From Citrus sinensis (taxonomy: Eukaryota; Streptophyta; Magnoliopsida; Sapindales; Rutaceae): DNA of 64,000 bases. The DNA lies in assembly GCF_022201045.2 (NCBI RefSeq), contig NC_068556.1:24037501-24101500 (forward strand). The letters are read 5' to 3'. The position numbers were made by a program, and so were the translations under genes. Positions 25,901 to 38,279 of the stretch are shown piece by piece (position 1 is the first letter of the stretch; every line of letters starts with the position of its first letter). Under the pieces are notes generated by a model, which saw only the letters and a program-made list of their open reading frames with translations, did no database searches and was not told the origin of the DNA.

Positions 25901-26426
25901 TACCATTCATGTACTCTTATTTTTTGAGAAGACCATAATTAAAAGTGGATAAAAAAATAACATAATTGAATTAAATTGAACGGACTGATCAATTCAGTTC
26001 GATTTTAATTCATTGTAAAAAAAGAAAAAGAAAAAGAAAAATCAACACATAAATCAAAAGTATAAAAAATTAGTAATTTTCATCTTTACTCCATTACCAC
26101 AAAAATTGAAGTAAACTGAATTTTGACTATTCTTCTAAAAATCTAATATTATATGTTAATTGCGATGGTGGTGGGGTTAGGAACCTAGTTGGTAGAAATG
26201 GATAAACAATAACATTAATTTTGAAAATATAAAGAACTAGGAATCCCATTGTTATTATTCTCAATATAAAAACAAAACCAAACCGCCCAAAACAAGAGAG
26301 AGAAAGTTGAAGAAAGAAAGAAAGGAAGGCAGAATAAACAAAATGAAATGAAGACCTAAAAAGAAAGGAAAAGGAAGGAGTTGAAAAAGAGATATATTTA
26401 AAAAATAAAAATTAGCCCCAAATAAA
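22980..26426. other. PHYB 3' flank and intergenic region
   Basis: The first 300-450 bp are probably 3'UTR. The rest is AT-rich and without a recognisable gene. It contains poly-A and poly-T tracts near 24070-24200 and a short tandem duplication at 24398-24453. Confidence 0.5.
24398..24453. repeat. 28-bp tandem duplication
   Basis: Two adjacent copies of a 28-bp unit begin AATCTCAATAGATT at 24398 and 24426 with one mismatch. The sequence around it (TTTTTACGGTGCACC on the left, GGTACCACTATTATACCG on the right) may be the ends of a degenerate MITE, but I could not prove this. Confidence 0.6.
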
Positions 26427-26446
26427 AGAGAGAGAGAGAGAGAGAG
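26427..26446. repeat. (AG)10 microsatellite in the kinase leader region
   Basis: An uninterrupted AG dinucleotide run lies about 250 bp upstream of the PAS-kinase start codon. GA-rich tracts of this kind are common in plant 5'UTRs and bind BPC factors. The run is likely polymorphic. Confidence 0.8.
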
Positions 26447-26539
26447 CTTCTTGTTTTCTTCTTCATTCATTTTCATTGCAATGAATTGACTGCACAAATT
26501 AGATAAGAGGAGTTTCTAGAGAGTGTTTTCAAGACATAT

Positions 26540-26637
26540 ATGAAAATTAAAATAAAAAAATTCAGTAAATGAATACTGATTTTTCATTTCTCCTTGTACA
26601 AACAAAGCTTCGTTTTGTTTGGACTTCGGAGTCGTAA
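26540..26637 (+). promoter_or_regulatory. Overlapping upstream ORFs in the kinase 5' leader
   Basis: An 11-codon frame (26540-26572, with its stop) ends at TGA overlapping the ATG of a second frame (ATGA at 26569-26572). The second frame encodes 22 aa and stops at 26635-26637, 58 bp before the main ATG (26696). A minimal ATG-AAT-TGA lies at 26481. If these lie in the mRNA, which is likely from their position, they would reduce initiation at the main start or make it conditional. Confidence 0.45.
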
Positions 26638-26695
26638 GTTTCTTGAATCTTTGAAACTTTATACATATTTGTTTTGTATTTGTTTTTGACTTGTA

Positions 26696-29600
26696 ATGGA
26701 CGCAAACACGGGGCCAGCTGAAGAGCTCCTAAGAAAGATTCAAGAGCTAGAAGCTGGACAAGAGCACTTGAAGCAAGAGCTGTCCAAGTTGAAAATCTCA
26801 AACGATCCGAAATCGGAAACTATTACTACTACTACTACTACGACTCACCACCAACAGAGGTCGCATTCGGTGTCGCCGAGGCGGCCGAGGTTGGCGGGGC
26901 CCGCTTCCAGGAGAAAAGGGGGCGGGACGGGACCGGACGCTGCTTCAGCGTGGAAGGCTAGCAATTCGGCGTCGTTTAGACATTCCTCGCCGTTGCAACG
27001 CGAAAGCAAAGGCGGCGATAGTGGTGGTAGTGATGCTGCTGGAAATAGTAACAGTGGACCATCGGCTTTTAACTTTACTGATAGGCAGTATTTGAATATT
27101 TTGCAATCTATGGGGCAATCTGTTCATATATTTGATCTTAGCGATCGTATTATTTATTGGTGAGTATAACTATTATAATTGGCTTTGATGAAGTGAGGTT
27201 GTGATTAAATTAAAGAATAGATGAAAATGTGTTTTTAAGTATTAATTTGAAGTTAGGGGTATTTTATTTGCGAATGCTTGCTTATGCAGGAACCGGTCAG
27301 CGGAATTGCTTTATGGTTACTCAGCTGAGGAGGCACTTGGTCAGGATGCTATTGAACTTTTAACTGATGGTCGGGACTTTGATGTGGCCTACGATATAGT
27401 TCATCGTATAAAGATGGGAGAGAGGTGGACAGGGCAGTTTCCGGCAAAGACTAAAACGGAGGAAAGGGTTTTAGTTGTGGCAACTAATACCCCATTCTAT
27501 GATGATGATGGTACTTTGGTTGGGATCGTTTGTGTGTCTACTGATTCTCGGCCGTTTCAAGAAACAAGAGCTGCATTGTGGGATACTAAGAATTCGGATA
27601 CTGATTCCAACATTAACAGGCCTAGGAATACTGTTACAGCTAAACTTGGGCTTGATTCTCAGCAGCCTCTGCAAGCTACAATTGCTTCAAAGATATCAAA
27701 TTTGGTTAGTTTTGCTTTTGGTTTTTGCACTTTTTGCTTTAGATTGGCATATTTTGATTGTGGAACTATTAAAAGCAGGCCACCAAGGTGAGCAACAAAG
27801 TTAAGTCGAGGATTCGGACAGGGGATAATTTCATGGATCGCGAAGGTGGAAGTGGAGATAGTCATCATTCTGATCATGGATTCTCTGATGCTGCCCTCTC
27901 TGACCATAGGGACGATGGAATGTCCAGTGGTGCTAGCACACCCAGAGGAGACGTACCCCCATGTCCTTTTGGGGTATTTTCTCATGTTGACGAGAAGTCC
28001 CCAGGAAAATCTGTAAGAGATTCTGGTGATGAGAGTGAAGGAAAGCCTGCTATTCACAAGATTATTACATCTAAGGCTGAGCAATGGATGGGGAAGAAAG
28101 GTTTATCATGGCCGTGGAAAGGGAATGAGCGGGAAGGTTCAGATGCAAAGACTGCTCGTTTTGCTTGGCCGTGGTCGCATGGTGATCAAGACAATGAATC
28201 AGTTCAGCAGAAGAGTCCCTCTTATGGTACAAAACCTGAAAGCCACATGTACGAAGGAAATAGGTCTGTCAATAATGAAGCCTGGGGGTCATGGTCCTCA
28301 TCTGTTAATGTTAACAGCACAAGCAGTGTTAGCAGCTGTGGAAGTACCAGCAGTAGTGCTGTTAATAAGGTGGATTTGGACAATGACTGCTTGGATTATG
28401 AAATATTGTGGGAAGACTTGACGATCGGAGAACAAATTGGACAAGGTAACCTTCTTTCAAGTGAATGGCAATAGTAATATCATTTAAAGCTCGCAAGATA
28501 TTCGATGAATGACTAGAATATTACGTTCTTAAGTGGCATGACTTATTTATGACTAATTTTTACTCAGCATTGTTATTGGATTTTGATAATCATGAATTTT
28601 TGTTGAACGGTAATTGGTCATTAGCTATGATTTTGTTCATTGCCAATGGTTGCGGTTCCTTTTTGTTTTTCAGAATCTCAGCAGATATCTTGGCTTTGCT
28701 TCTGCTTTTGCTTGTTTATGTGTCATTTTGATAATAAAATGCTAAATTTTTCCCCTATCTCCGCAGGTTCTTGTGGCACTGTGTACCATGCCGTGTGGTA
28801 TGGATCAGTATGTCCTATTTCTCTACTTTTGATTAACTAATTCCATTTAACTGCTTTAAAAAATAATAATATTTAAAAAATAAATAATTCAGTTTAACAT
28901 GCATAAATTGATTATACTATCCCTACTGAATTATTTGATATGAGGTATCATGCATTCCAATGACAGACTGTTGCTAGATTTTTGCTTGCACAAAATACCC
29001 GAGACCTCTTGCCCCTTCACTTATATGCCAAATATAGGTTTTCCAGTTTTTTTTATGCCTATGGATAAAATTTTACAAATTAACCCAAACTTATAGTTTG
29101 TACTTGTGCAATAAGTTTTCACCCTGCTCTTTTACATTTTAGCAAATAGTGCTGTCGGTGTAGCACCTGGGATTTTTCTTAAGCTTAATGTTTTTTGTAT
29201 TTAGATGGAAAAAGGAACAATCAAAATAAAATTTTCACGTGATAAAATGTGTAATTCAGTGATCTACGTGTTATAGCAGGATGTGGCTGTCAAGGTATTC
29301 TCTAGGCAGGAATATTCAGATGAAGTGATACATTCCTTCAGACAGGAGGTGTGCTTTTGCATTGATTCCTCTTAACTTGTTTATGATTATCGCTTGCTGT
29401 GAATTTCTTTCTCAATATAATTTGTTGCTTTTTTACTTGCCTTGTTTTTTCTATGGTTTGTCTATGAAGGTATCTCTGATGAAAAGACTTCGACATCCAA
29501 ATGTTCTGTTGTTTATGGGTGCTGTGACCTCACCTCAGCGCCTATGCATTGTTACTGAGTTCCTTCCACGGTATGTTCTTAAATCCCTTGATTAATACTT

Positions 29601-31735
29601 CACTTCAGAAGCACTATGATATTCTTTTCCCCCGTTCACCCATCCAATGACTCCTAATATTCTGCAGGGTAGAACTCCTATTGATTTAATATGTTTGGAA
29701 TTTTAAAACATGGTCCTCTCCTTGGGCCGAAGGTCATCACTTAAATTTATATGTTATTGATGCAGAGGAAGTTTGTTTCGCTTGCTCCAGAGGAACACAA
29801 CCAAACTGGACTGGAGACGGCGTATTCTTATGGCTTTGGATATAGTAAGTAATAAGTATTTTTGAATTTTTTTATTTTCATTGTGGTGATTAGATCATAT
29901 TGGGTACAGTGGTACCACGTGTTTGCACTTGTTTGGTGTTGTTTCCTCATGTAATGTCTCTTTTTGCAACGTGTTAGGCATGATGGTAGTGACTCGTGTG
30001 TGTATAGCTTGATAGTACTTCCTTTGGTCTAACTCATGACTAATTCATGTTTTCTTTTATTGCTTCAATTTGTTGCAGGCACGTGGCGTGAGTTATCTTC
30101 ATCATTGCAACCCACCAATCATTCATCGCGATTTGAAGTCTTCAAATCTTCTAGTTGATAAACACTGGACTGTCAAGGTCTGCCATTAATTTGTATATTT
30201 TTGTTTTTACCATTTTTTTTCACCATTTTGATCCCATTGCCTTGGAATTTCTGTATTCATATTTGTAATTAAGTAAAAAGCTTATCTAATTATGATGTGA
30301 AACAGGTTGGTGATTTTGGTCTGTCACGTCTGAAGCATGAGACATATCTCACCACCAAGACTGGGAAGGGAACTGTAACTTATCTTGCATCCTGACCTTT
30401 ATTTTATCAATCTAATAAGTCCATTTACTTTTTATATAATGCTTCCTTGCAATTTGAGTTTTCAGTTGACCCCCAATCTAACCAGTTTACCCCTTTTAAC
30501 TTTTCTAGCCTCAATGGATGGCACCGGAAGTTCTCCGAAATGAACCCTCCGATGAGAAGTAAGTGAACTATTTGAACTGGGAAAAGAAATAAATTTAGTT
30601 GACTGTGAATCTTCTTATTTAAATAATCCCCTCCTTATGTTGCCTCTGCTTTTCCCCTGAAATGCCGAACTTAATGGATTCTTTCTTGCTGCCTTAAATT
30701 AGGTCTGATGTATACAGCTTTGGAGTTATATTATGGGAGCTCGCCACTGAGAAGATCCCTTGGGATAATCTCAACTCAATGCAGGTACAGTTTGTCATTT
30801 GCAAAATTATCTGGACATTCCTTTTAAGTTAAATTACTCAGGCTGAGGAATTATGGTCATGATATGCATTCTAAATGAATCTTTCTGGTACCCCAACTTG
30901 TTAAACAGTAATGATAAAATGCATTTTCTGTATATGAACAACAATTTTTTTAGGATTCTTGCAGGTGATTGGAGCTGTAGGGTTCATGAACCAACGCTTA
31001 GAGATCCCAAAAGATGTGGATCCACGGTGGGCTGCTATAGTTGAGAGCTGCTGGCACAGGTGCTTATTTATTCATTTATCTAGAACCTTCTCTGACCTTC
31101 CCATAAAGGCCCTCCAGAAAAAATAAATGAGAAATTCAGTCATTGATCATGATGGATGAAGATATTGTTAGGGGTAATTAATCTGATTACATGTGCCCAT
31201 GTTATGAGCATACCAACAAATATACTGCCATTTCCTCTTTGTCAATTACAATTTTTCCCAGCTTACAAGAGATTTTTCTGAAAACCATGAATGTTGGGGT
31301 AGAATGCTGTGGCCCAATAAGGAGCTCATGATTTGGTGCAATAACTTCCTTATAGTCGAGTAACATTAGTGGCTTAGGTTTGAGTTCGTCCTCTTAACTA
31401 ATAGCTGTCTAAGTGCATTTGATCTCATGGATTCCCATACCTTTAGTGGTGTTGGAATTCGGGAATCCTTACATTAAGTCAGTGTAGTTATGATTGGGAC
31501 ATCATCTTATTCAATGGTTAAATCCTTTTATATTCATTTTTCTTTAGTAGTTCCTTAGCATAGAACATACACAAATTTTTATTATGGCTAATATGTGGAT
31601 CCTCTTTGTCGGACCAGTGATCCACAGTGCAGGCCATCATTCCAGGAACTGGTGGACAAGCTTCGAGATCTGCAGAGACAATACTTCCAGGCATCTCGAT
31701 CAACAGTAGGAGATAGCACCCAGAAGGAATTGTAG
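26696..31735 (+). CDS. RAF10-like: PAS-domain Raf-like MAPKKK (group B2 RAF)
   Basis: The predicted Ser/Thr kinase is of the Arabidopsis PAS-RAF subgroup (RAF7-RAF11). Members of this subgroup are reported to act in ABA and osmotic-stress signalling upstream of SnRK2 kinases. Thirteen exons: 26696-27159, 27290-27704, 27779-28445, 28767-28807, 29280-29348, 29470-29570, 29766-29844, 30079-30177, 30306-30374, 30509-30558, 30703-30784, 30965-31059 and 31618-31735; 2349 nt, 782 aa. An N-terminal coiled stretch (residues 8-33) precedes a Ser/Thr-rich region. The PAS domain spans about 125-240 ([17 protein letters not shown] through [12 protein letters not shown]). A long Ser/Gly-rich linker follows. 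The kinase domain (about 510-770) has the Gly loop GQGSCGTVY, Lys534 (VAVKVF), HRDLKSSN (Asp630), DFG (Asp648) and the GTPQWMAPE activation end. All catalytic motifs are intact. It lies between PHYB and the minus-strand HYPK gene. Confidence 0.95.
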
Positions 31736-32886
31736 ACCATATTCACATTGTTTCCCTGTTCCGTTGCTGAAACAACGTCATTGCAAGTAGAAGAATCAGG
31801 CATTATTTTTCACAAAAGATTTACTTTCTTGGCTGGTAAACAGCTGGTTACAACAGATTTGCCACTCAAAAGGCTTGTGCTATTGGCGCCGCATAGCTAC
31901 CAGACAATGAAAGAAATAAAAAAAAAAAAAGTTAAAAAGGCCAAAGGGTTGGTAGTTGGCATAATGTGAGCTGTCTAATTTTGATGGTGATTGCTTTGCT
32001 AGTTTGCTTGGCTGTGAAATGTTTATTTATTTATATAACCTGATGTAGCAAAAATCTTCAGTATCTGTCAGTAGTGCTTTGTGATCTGGAGTCATGTTTG
32101 GTGGAATCACGTCACCCATTCGAGGCTCTGCATGAGAGAAATGTCAGGACCTCTTTACGAAAGTTGTACAGAAAAAAGCACAAATTTTCACTCCAGTAAA
32201 TAGAGTGATTAGTGATATTAACATTTGTACTGTCAATACATGCTTTCTTTTTCAGCTTTAGCAAACCCGTAATTTTAAATGATGCGTTTCATCATACCGT
32301 TTTAAGTTTGTTGTTGGGGTACATGTTCAATTAGTTTACGTTTGGAGTATGTGTACACTACAACTTTGTTTTGTTTGGTACGGATTACGGAGCCTTCACT
32401 CTCCGTTGAGAACCTTAGATTGTCCATTATATTTTTAAATTTTCTATTAAGTTGAAGTTAAAAATAATTTGGAATGTTCCAATTGAAACATGACAGATTT
32501 TTTTGTTTCTTTTTTTTAATGGAGAATGAGGGTAGAGGTGTTGTGGCGTTGCCATTCTTTTATTGCTGGGTCTCAGTCTGTACCAACTCTTTACCAACTC
32601 CACATTGATTTTTATTGTCAGCTAAAAGATTCTATGTGCGTAATGACTCAAAAACATTTTTAGCTTTGTTTATTTATTTGCCGGTCTGCGTCAAGCAGCA
32701 ATTGTGGAGCAGATACAATTAAAATTACTGTTCTACGGTATGATTCCACTATGAAACTAATGTACGAGAGGCTATAATCTTCGCTCAAGATTCTCTATAA
32801 ACCGTACGCATGATCTTGCTAATTACGTGCACTTAGTGAAGCAATAACTCTTCCATGTCAGCGCATGGTTGAAAATTCATCATGAT
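31736..32886. other. Kinase 3' flank
   Basis: Probable 3'UTR lies in the first few hundred bases (T-rich, with AATAAA-like signals near 31915). After that I see no gene. Confidence 0.5.
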
Positions 32887-33744
32887 TGTTGGTGTAAATT
32901 TTATCCCAACTAATTATATGATAATTTTAACTTAAGATGACTCCATTAAGACTGGGCTTCCCTTTATTAGATACGATGATAAATTTTTCCTTATTGATCC
33001 TAATAAGCCTTTGAATTTTCTCTTAGAAGTCCACTTCCTCAAGGGATGAGGATATCTTTGCCCGATAATGCTTTGCAAACATAAGAAAACGATTAGAGCG
33101 CCAGCTTTATCAGCTTAAACCCTCTGACGGTCGAGTCAATCACTAGATTTTTAAAAATATAAATTTAGAGAAAGAAAGTCAACATTTCTCCTCTTGAGTC
33201 AATTTTTTTCTTACCTTTCAATGCGAATATGAGACATTTATAGATGAAATTGATTAGACTTGAGTTTTAGTTTGGTGAGATTTGTAGATGAAATTGATTC
33301 GACTTGAGTTCTAATTACTTTGATGAGAAGTGTCATTATTTTTGTGACATTTGGCAACATTTATCTTCTTGTGCCTATGCCAATTGACACATGAACATAC
33401 AAGCTTGTCTACATAATAAACGAGGAAGCATTTTAATCTGGGGTTGTTTTTTTTCTAAGATCCTGTGATCATAAGAACTTTGGAACCTCGGAAGTTTATC
33501 CTAAAATAGGATCCTATAAACCTTATAACCTTTAGGGGTTTGTATTAAATGATTTGTCCTTGGAACATAGAAGGTTTATCCTAAGTAGTTGTTTTAAAGT
33601 AAGATTCTAGAAACCTTAAGAACCTTTTGCTCCCTGAAGTCTTGCCACCTAGTAGGTTTCTACTAGGTTTTTATTTCTTCATGGTCTGTATAGAAACTAA
33701 ATTTATTTGAGCCGTAGTGGGACCTATTATATTTTTGTCCAACA
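32887..33744 (-). mobile_element. Probable solo LTR (858 bp)
   Basis: The segment begins TGTTGG and ends CCAACA, the perfect short inverted repeat typical of LTR ends. It is flanked by ATGAT (32882-32886) and ATGAC (33745-33749), an imperfect 5-bp target duplication. A TATAAAT on the minus strand near 33237-33243 suggests minus orientation. No gag/pol sequence or second LTR is present, so it would be a recombination-derived solo LTR. The one TSD mismatch lowers certainty. Confidence 0.55.
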
Positions 33745-34504
33745 ATGACCTTTAAATTCTTTATTCTGATATCGGTAAATCAAAACATGAGATATCTTTT
33801 ATATAAATTTTTTTTTTTCCAAGAAGATATTTTGGCAAATGCAATTTTACTCAATTGTGGTGCTTGCTGCTTTCTTAGAGCAAGATTCTCTCATAATATG
33901 AATCTTTCAAGATAGATATAAACATATGACTGATAATATGATTAGATACGTGATCGATACTTTAAAACCCTGAGAGTTTAAATCAAAAGGCCTCAATGTT
34001 TTAAACAAAATGAGAATAGGCCTCCATTAGGCGAAACATTGCGCAAGCAGAAAGTGATTGCTAGAGCTTTCGGGCCTTAAGGCTTCGGAAGAAGCCCAAA
34101 CATTGCTGTGGCCTACTAAGTGTTAAGCCCCACAAATTTCTTTTGGGCATTTATTAGTTGAAGATAAGATGGTACGCAATGCGGATAAAAGGTAGAACGG
34201 CATTAAATCAACAATCATCGACTATCAATTATAAACCATCAATCGTTGACCATCAATTATCAATCATCAATCATCGATTGCTATCCCCGAATGATACCAG
34301 CATTTGGCATGACAAAAGCAATGGGCATTAGAGCAAACAACCTTGAGAACATGCTTCAATTCTAAGGCAAATGGTTTTGGCTATAGATTATACAGACAGC
34401 GAGGAGGAATAAAAGGCTTAGCTGTATGTATTTGGGTTGATTTTTCAGAAATAAATGTGATTCTCAGAATTTTTAGAAAATTCCAACTCTGGGCTGGTGG
34501 TTCT
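33745..34504. other. Intergenic region between solo LTR and HYPK 3' end
   Basis: No gene is seen. There is a run of imperfect ATCAATCATC-type short repeats (34200-34282) and a segment with GCTTCGG/CCGAAGC complementarity near 34060-34100. The part nearest 34505 should be HYPK 3'UTR. Confidence 0.45.
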
Positions 34505-35967
34505 CTAGCGAAGCAAGTGTCGTATGGCAGCAACAGCATCACCCTTGTGCTCGCGTAGGGTTCTCTCAGCCACCTTCTTGTCCAACTGTTCTCAACATCA
34601 AAGAAAAGACAAATATTAGAACCATTTGGCAGATGCAAAGGGATTTGTGTTAAAGACTTGCAAAGAGGGAAACAGACCTCTAGTTCATTTGCAATTATGT
34701 CGACATCAGCTGCATTGATCTTAACAGCAGCTAATTCTTTCTCCCTGTAAGTAACAAAAATATGATTTGCTTAAATTATTGGCATGCCAAATACAAAAGT
34801 CAATGGATAAAAGAAATTCACAAAATGAGGGTACTAAATTTTCAGAGTTCATGCAACAGTCAACCAATGTCAAGATCACGCAACTAAAAGCTAACCTAAA
34901 TTCTGTTGAGAAATGGATATGAATACAACTTCCTAAGTAAAAGAGGAAATAACTGAAATCATATAACTAAAAAGTCCAGATTTCTAAAATGATACTTCAA
35001 GAAACACAATACACCCGAAAGATAAAAATAAATTATCACGATTATAGCGAATTATGTTGTTAAACCATTGGATAAAGAATACATAACTGCATTATGATGT
35101 GATGGTCTAACCAGCAAGCTCATCATATGCTGATGATTGCGGTCTCAACGAGTAGTCATACTTGAGCTCATGATGAGCCCCAGTAGCACACCTCAGAAGA
35201 CCTGAATATAACTGCTATTACAAAGATACGCCTAATAGAGGTCATTGTGTATTATCGGTTTTACCAAAGTACATTTCTGATAAGGGTGCTTAGTATCCGG
35301 TTCAAACTGCTAGCAGTTATGTTAAAACTATACAGTTTTACGGTACATGTTAATGTCAACAGTACTAGTAGTTATTCACTGAGAATTTCTCCTTCTAAAT
35401 GAACTCTATTAAGTATAAAAGGTTGTTAAGTGCTATTACAATAAATAACAGATTCCTCAACTAATCAACATCTTCAGACTATTAGTCCTATCTTTGGTTA
35501 CTCATTTATATATTTCTGGAGATTAAAGCTTTGGTAAATAGTTCAGTTGATATACACACACACCCACACACTCCAGATAAACAAACTATGCAGCAAAAGC
35601 AATCCAAGCAGTTCGAATCAACTAGCTAGCTACTGCCAATAATAATAATAATAATAATATATTATAAAGTCAAACCTCATTCTCATAGCATTCAAGTCAC
35701 CTGCTTTTGATGCAGCAATGGAGGCCATAGCCTGCAATATCACAACATTTTTAAAAAATTCTGTTTTAACGAAATTATCACATTAATGATGGAATTTAAA
35801 TACGTTTAATATCTAATTTAAATTAATTAATTTACCTCTTGCACACGAGTGGAATCGAGCTGGCGATCCTCGACACGGTCGGTAAGCTTGTCGAGAGCTT
35901 TACTCTGTTGCTGTAGGTCCTTTGAATCCACAATTCTATCCACTTCCCCTCCATCTGCTCCGTCCAT
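34505..35967 (-). CDS. HYPK: HYPK-like UBA protein (NatA-associated)
   Basis: Homologue of huntingtin-interacting protein K, a small ribosome-associated partner of the NatA N-terminal acetyltransferase (Naa15/Naa10). Four exons on the minus strand: 35836-35967, 35676-35731, 34678-34744 and 34505-34585, totalling 336 nt and 111 aa. The start is MDGADGGEVDRIVDSKDLQQ. An acidic N-terminus leads to a long helix (about residues 18-65, KALDKLTDRVEDRQLDSTRV), with AAVKINAADVDIIANELEL and the C-terminal UBA-like end VAERTLREHKGDAVAAIRHL. The family is 110-130 aa, so it appears complete. In Arabidopsis the HYPK gene is, as I recall, At3g06610, next to PAS-RAF kinases, matching the order here. Confidence 0.93.
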
Positions 35968-36489
35968 TTTTTTGATCTTTCTTAATAATAAAATCGGATT
36001 CTCGTCCTGATGAAAACCCTAACTTTTGTTTTTGTTGCGGACTCCAAAGGGTGACACTTCTCAGTTTTACAGAGCAGAGACAGCGTGGTGTTGGTAAACG
36101 AATTTAGCCCTTGACTGGATCCGAATTTTCTGACCCGATTCGAACGAATCTGATGGGGCCCAATAGAATTAATCTTTTGGGCTCACAAGAATTGATTGGA
36201 CCAATCTTGTAAGCAAGCTCAGCCCATTCTCAGCTTTGTCTTTGAATCTTGACTTTACCTACATGCAGTCAATTTTTCTTTTTCTTTTTTGAACTCTTCA
36301 TTTCTCTCGTTCACACGTTTTTTTATCTTACAAGTGAAAAATGGAAAATAAGAATCTTGGTTAATCTAAATATTAGTGCATCTTTGCGATTGTGGGTAGA
36401 TTACTTGATAATCACTCATCAAATTTTTTACCCAATTTTGTTTTTAAATTTCAGAATCAGACAAAAATTTAGAGGGATTTTCATTACTG

Positions 36490-38270
36490 ATGGCAATGGA
36501 CGGAAATCATGATCTCCAAATTTAAACTCAATTTAGAAGCAATCTCCAAACCCGCTTTATATTCAAAAAATTGTAATTGAAGATAATATAGGTATATTCT
36601 CGAAAATCTTCGAAGTAGATAGGAATTAAAATAGGGACCCGATCCTCATTTTAAAAAAATAATAATAATTTTAAATATTCAATATTTCGGGTCTTTAATT
36701 TCAACAAATTAATGATTTCATGTTATGTAGCGGCACCTAAATACATTAACCAAAAAAATTTGCAAATCTGAACCATGCTTACATTGTCTTCGATCTTCAT
36801 GATAAACAATTAATGTTAAAGTAGATTTTGCTGCAAAATCTACCTGGACATTATCAATTAGGGCTTATAATCATAATTATGGCCTGGAAAATTACAAAAC
36901 CCATCGATTTTATTGCCAGCTTTTTAAGAAAACCCATTATTCAAGACATTGACATCTTATCCTACCTAATTAATAAAATTGTCTGTATTATAAATTATCA
37001 AAGTTCATGGCGTCTTATCTTGAATTTAAGTTATTTAACAGTCAAAATTTTTGTAAACATGTGCTTGTCGTTACTTCAGATTAATTATAGTATCTCATTT
37101 TTTCCTGATAATCAAATTCGTGACTCGTGGATGGAAAAAGAGAGCACTGGTGCATGAATTTCTAACTATTTTGTAAATCATATGGGCCTTTTTGTGCATC
37201 AAACCACGAGCAATTAATTGGCCTTCTTCAACTCTTCTTCTTCTTCTTCTTATTTATTTTTATTTTTTATTTTATTTACAGTGATATTATATGTTAAAAT
37301 AGGGAAAACTGTGGTGTAACTGTGTTACCGTACTACAGTTGTATCCAGCTGTTGGATGCCAAGACCCCACCAATCCAAGTGCATCCAACGACTGGATGCA
37401 ACTGTGGCACGATACCACAGTTACACCGTAGCCTGATCCGTTAAAATAATGCAAAAAAAAAGAAAAAAATTACCTTGATTGAAAAAAATATAGTTAAAAA
37501 TTCATGCACCAGTGCTCTCTTTTTCCATCCACGAGTCATGAATTTGATTAACAGGGAAAAATGAGATGCTATAATTAATCTGAAGTAACGACAAGCACAT
37601 ATGCACAAAATTTTGACTGTTAAATAACTTAAATTCAAGATAAACGCCATGAACTTTGATAATTTATAATACAGACAATATGCACAAAATTTTGACTGTT
37701 GAATAACTTAAATTCAAGATAAAACGCCATGAACTTTGATCATTTATAATACAGATAATTTTATTAAATAGCTAGGAACTAGGATAAGATGTCAATGTCT
37801 TGAATAATGGGTTTTCTAAAAAGCTGGCTATAAAATTGATGGGTTTTGTAATTTTCCAGGCCATAAATATGATTATAAGCTTAATTGATAATGTCAAAGT
37901 AGATTTTGCAGCAAAATCTACTTTAAAATGTTTAACATGAAGATCTAAGAGAATGTAAGCATGGTTCAGATCTGCAAAATTTATATGGATAATGTTTTCA
38001 GGTCCCGCTACATAATATGAAATCATTAATTTGTTGAACTTAAAGACCCAAAATCCCGAATATTTAAAATTATTTAAAAAAAAAAAAGAAACTAAATGGA
38101 GATCGGGTCCCATTTTAATTCTTGCCGAATTCGGAGAGTTTTGGGGACATACGCGAATTATCCCCAATTATAATTTTTTGAGTATGGGACGAGTTTGGGG
38201 ATTGCCTTCAAATTAATTTTGGGTTTGAGGATCATGAACCCCGCCCCGAACCCGTCTTATTGCCATCTCT
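36490..38270. mobile_element. Large imperfect foldback element (about 1.8 kb)
   Basis: The left arm (about 36490-37165) is repeated in inverted orientation on the right (about 37495-38270). For example, GTAGATTTTGCTGCAAAATC (36822-36841) recurs inverted near 37905-37920, and GAGAGCACTGGTGCATGAAT (37139-37158) has its inverted copy at about 37500-37520. Both outer ends carry GATGGCAAT in opposite orientation (36490 and about 38262), the terminal motif of common plant nonautonomous elements. The right arm contains an extra tandem duplication of about 78 bp (starting near 37603 and 37680). The central spacer carries a MITE (37302-37439). No intact coding sequence is present. Confidence 0.65.
37302..37439. 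mobile_element. 138-bp Mutator-type MITE
   Basis: Flanked by 9-bp direct repeats GTTAAAATA (37293-37301 and 37440-37448). The two halves are inverted repeats sharing GGTGTAACTGTG, ACAGTTG, ATCCAG and GTTGGATGC, so the element folds into one long hairpin. A duplicate of its host sequence at about 38390-38400 (ATATGTTAAAAT then GCTGCAAAA) lacks the element. This acts as an empty site and confirms both the boundaries and the target duplication. Confidence 0.88.
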
Positions 38271-38279
38271 ATTTGTAAA

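Noticed and set aside
34343-34558. 71-aa plus-strand frame overlapping the HYPK 3' end
   Set aside because: Antisense to a well-supported HYPK exon and without domain support.
36828-37157. 109-aa frame, with similar inverted frames at 37441-37650 and 37772-38167
   Set aside because: They lie in the arms of the foldback and mirror each other because of the inverted repeat, not because of coding constraint.
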